Below are positions 61,526-62,592 of a stretch of DNA of 62,592 nucleotides, in pieces. The notes under the pieces are model-generated. The model was given only the letters and a program-made list of their open reading frames with translations, made no database searches and was not told the origin of the DNA. The translations under genes were made by a program, and so were the position numbers. How positions within the stretch are numbered: the first letter of the stretch is position 1; each line of letters opens with the position of its first letter. The stretch is taken from the NCBI GenBank assembly GCA_903884815.1, contig CAISGE010000057.1, forward strand, positions 1-62,592, written 5' to 3'. This stretch comes from Candidatus Omnitrophota bacterium (GTDB taxonomy: Bacteria; Omnitrophota; Omnitrophia; Omnitrophales; Aquincolibacteriaceae).

Positions 61526-62592
61526 ATGGAAAAAGGGTTTCTTTCCATAGTCCTTCACGCGCATCTTCCCTTTATACGCCATCCGGAACACGAATATTTT
61601 CTTGAAGAGGCCTGGCTTTACGAGGCCATCACGGAAACTTATATCCCCCTGATCCATATGTTCGAAGGGCTCGAAAGGGACAATGTTCCCTGGCGCCTGA
61701 CGATGTCGCTTACACCTTCTCTGATGACCATGCTGCGGGACGAACTTTTGCAGAACCGCTATATCCGCCACCTCGACAAGATGATCGAGTTGGCCAATAA
61801 AGAGATCGAGCGCACGCGTTTCCAGCCGCAATTCCATGAGACGGCCCTGCATTACTATTGGGAGTTTACGCGCGCCAAGGATACCTTTGTCAATCGCTAC
61901 CACCGGGATCTGACGCAGGCCTTCCGGAAATTCCAGGATCATGGGCATTTGGAGATCATCACCTGCGCCGCGACCCACGGATTTTTGCCGCTGATCAGCC
62001 GGAATGAAGGTACGGTTCGCGGGCAGATCAAGACCGCGGCGGAACTTTATGAAAAAGTCCTGGGCCGCCGGCCGATCGGCATTTGGCTTCCGGAATGCGG
62101 TTATTATCCGGGGGTGGACAAATACCTCAAGGAGCAGGGGATTCGTTACTTTTTGACTGATACCCACGGCATTCTTCACGCGTCGCCCCGGCCGAAATTC
62201 GGCGTGTTCGCGCCGATCTTCTGTCCCAGCGGCGTTGCCGCGTTCGGCCGTGACGTAGAATCATCCAAACAGGTCTGGTCGGCGATCGAAGGGTATCCCG
62301 GCGATCCGGATTATCGCGAATTCTATCGCGACATCGGTTTTGAACTGGATTTCGATTACATCCGCCCTTACATTTCGCCGGACGGTCTGCGCGTCAACAC
62401 AGGGATCAAATATTACCGCATCACGGGGAATACCGAGGACAAACAGCCTTATGTCCGTGGTTGGGCGATGCAGAAGACCGCGAGCCACGCGGCGAATTTT
62501 ATGTTCAACCGTGAGAAACAGGTCGAGTACCTCCATGATTTCATGGGACGAAAGCCTCTCATCGTGGCGCCGTATGATGCCGAGCTTTACGG
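61526..62592 (+). CDS. Glycoside hydrolase family 57, alpha-amylase/branching-enzyme-like, cut by the right edge
   Basis: The frame is open from ATG 61526 to the window end (355 codons). GH57 motif 1 HAHLPF is at residues 12-17, FHETAL near 108, the nucleophile region GIWLPECGY with Glu190, and APYDAELYG at the very edge, the motif that carries the catalytic acid Asp. The central segment (IRVNTGIKYYRI-like, 'DGLRVNTGIKYYR') matches the DUF1957-type branch of the family. It probably hydrolyses or transfers alpha-1,4-glucan. GGAAAG precedes the ATG by about 11 bases, within the end of the DUF4912 gene. Confidence 0.93.
   Translation, partial: MEKGFLSIVLHAHLPFIRHPEHEYFLEEAWLYEAITETYIPLIHMFEGLERDNVPWRLTMSLTPSLMTMLRDELLQNRYIRHLDKMIELANKEIERTRFQPQFHETALHYYWEFTRAKDTFVNRYHRDLTQAFRKFQDHGHLEIITCAATHGFLPLISRNEGTVRGQIKTAAELYEKVLGRRPIGIWLPECGYYPGVDKYLKEQGIRYFLTDTHGILHASPRPKFGVFAPIFCPSGVAAFGRDVESSKQVWSAIEGYPGDPDYREFYRDIGFELDFDYIRPYISPDGLRVNTGIKYYRITGNTEDKQPYVRGWAMQKTASHAANFMFNREKQVEYLHDFMGRKPLIVAPYDAELY

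Noticed and set aside
1..62592. tRNA, rRNA or transposase genes
   Set aside because: I looked for tRNA-like cloverleaf ends with T-loop GTTCRA, rRNA signatures and DDE or Y1 transposase motifs and found none I could support.

Overview
The window reads like a chromosome segment of an uncultured, didermic, GC-moderate bacterium, most likely Candidatus Omnitrophota (former OP3). The assignment is inference. It rests on the giant multidomain gene, the style of the signal peptides, the TolC/TonB outer-membrane systems and the abundant short intergenic repeats. No rRNA or tRNA gene is present to confirm it.

Layout. 1-395: the start of a leftward exported protein that leaves the window. 802-9607: mostly housekeeping genes (YbiT-like ABC-F ATPase, GGQ release-factor-like protein, RecN, a GspG-like exported protein, SlyD-like FKBP, DUF4239 membrane protein, TatD, TcdA) plus three small ORFs. 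9691-16738: a MarR-led efflux operon (MarR, exported carboxypeptidase-regulatory-like protein, TolC-like lipoprotein, adaptor, MacB ABC permease, MFS exporter). 16798-20992: GlgB and a TMTC-like TPR membrane protein. 21029-27377: a cobalamin regulon with promoter, B12 riboswitch, terminator and then btuB, a TonB-like gene, btuF, btuC, btuD and a corrinoid adenosyltransferase. 27662-54091: one uninterrupted 8,809-codon reading frame. 54282-60130: two B12-binding radical SAM enzymes, phosphatidylserine decarboxylase and synthase, and a LysE-type exporter. 60315-62592: a DUF4912 protein and a GH57 amylase/branching enzyme cut by the right edge.

The unusual part is the giant gene. After an N-terminal signal/anchor it strings together recognisable and degenerate modules: a TIKI/ChaN-like region, an S2P-like membrane domain without the catalytic Glu, a 2H-like domain, DUF218, two HD domains, a PLP-dependent lyase, a sigma-70-like regions 2-4 module, a J-like domain without HPD, two HAD domains, a uridine-kinase-like P-loop, a methyltransferase, an SbmA-like transmembrane domain, a duplicated 165-residue module, HEAT-like repeats and an HPr-kinase-like P-loop. 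Module borders are repeatedly marked by the same short linker, R-[AST]-E-[KT]-R, which is also conserved at DNA level. This suggests a bacterial polyprotein, or a scaffold assembled by repeat-mediated module joining.

Two repeat systems run through the window. One is a set of degenerate 7-bp tandem repeats, usually in inverted pairs, with several different sequence families but the same heptad spacing. They lie between genes and also, in frame, inside btuB, btuF and the giant gene. The other is an 86-bp double-hairpin element with compensatory base changes, once nested inside a heptad array. B12 uptake (21-27 kb) and B12-dependent radical SAM enzymes (54-58 kb) flank the giant gene and probably serve a common cobalamin-dependent metabolism.
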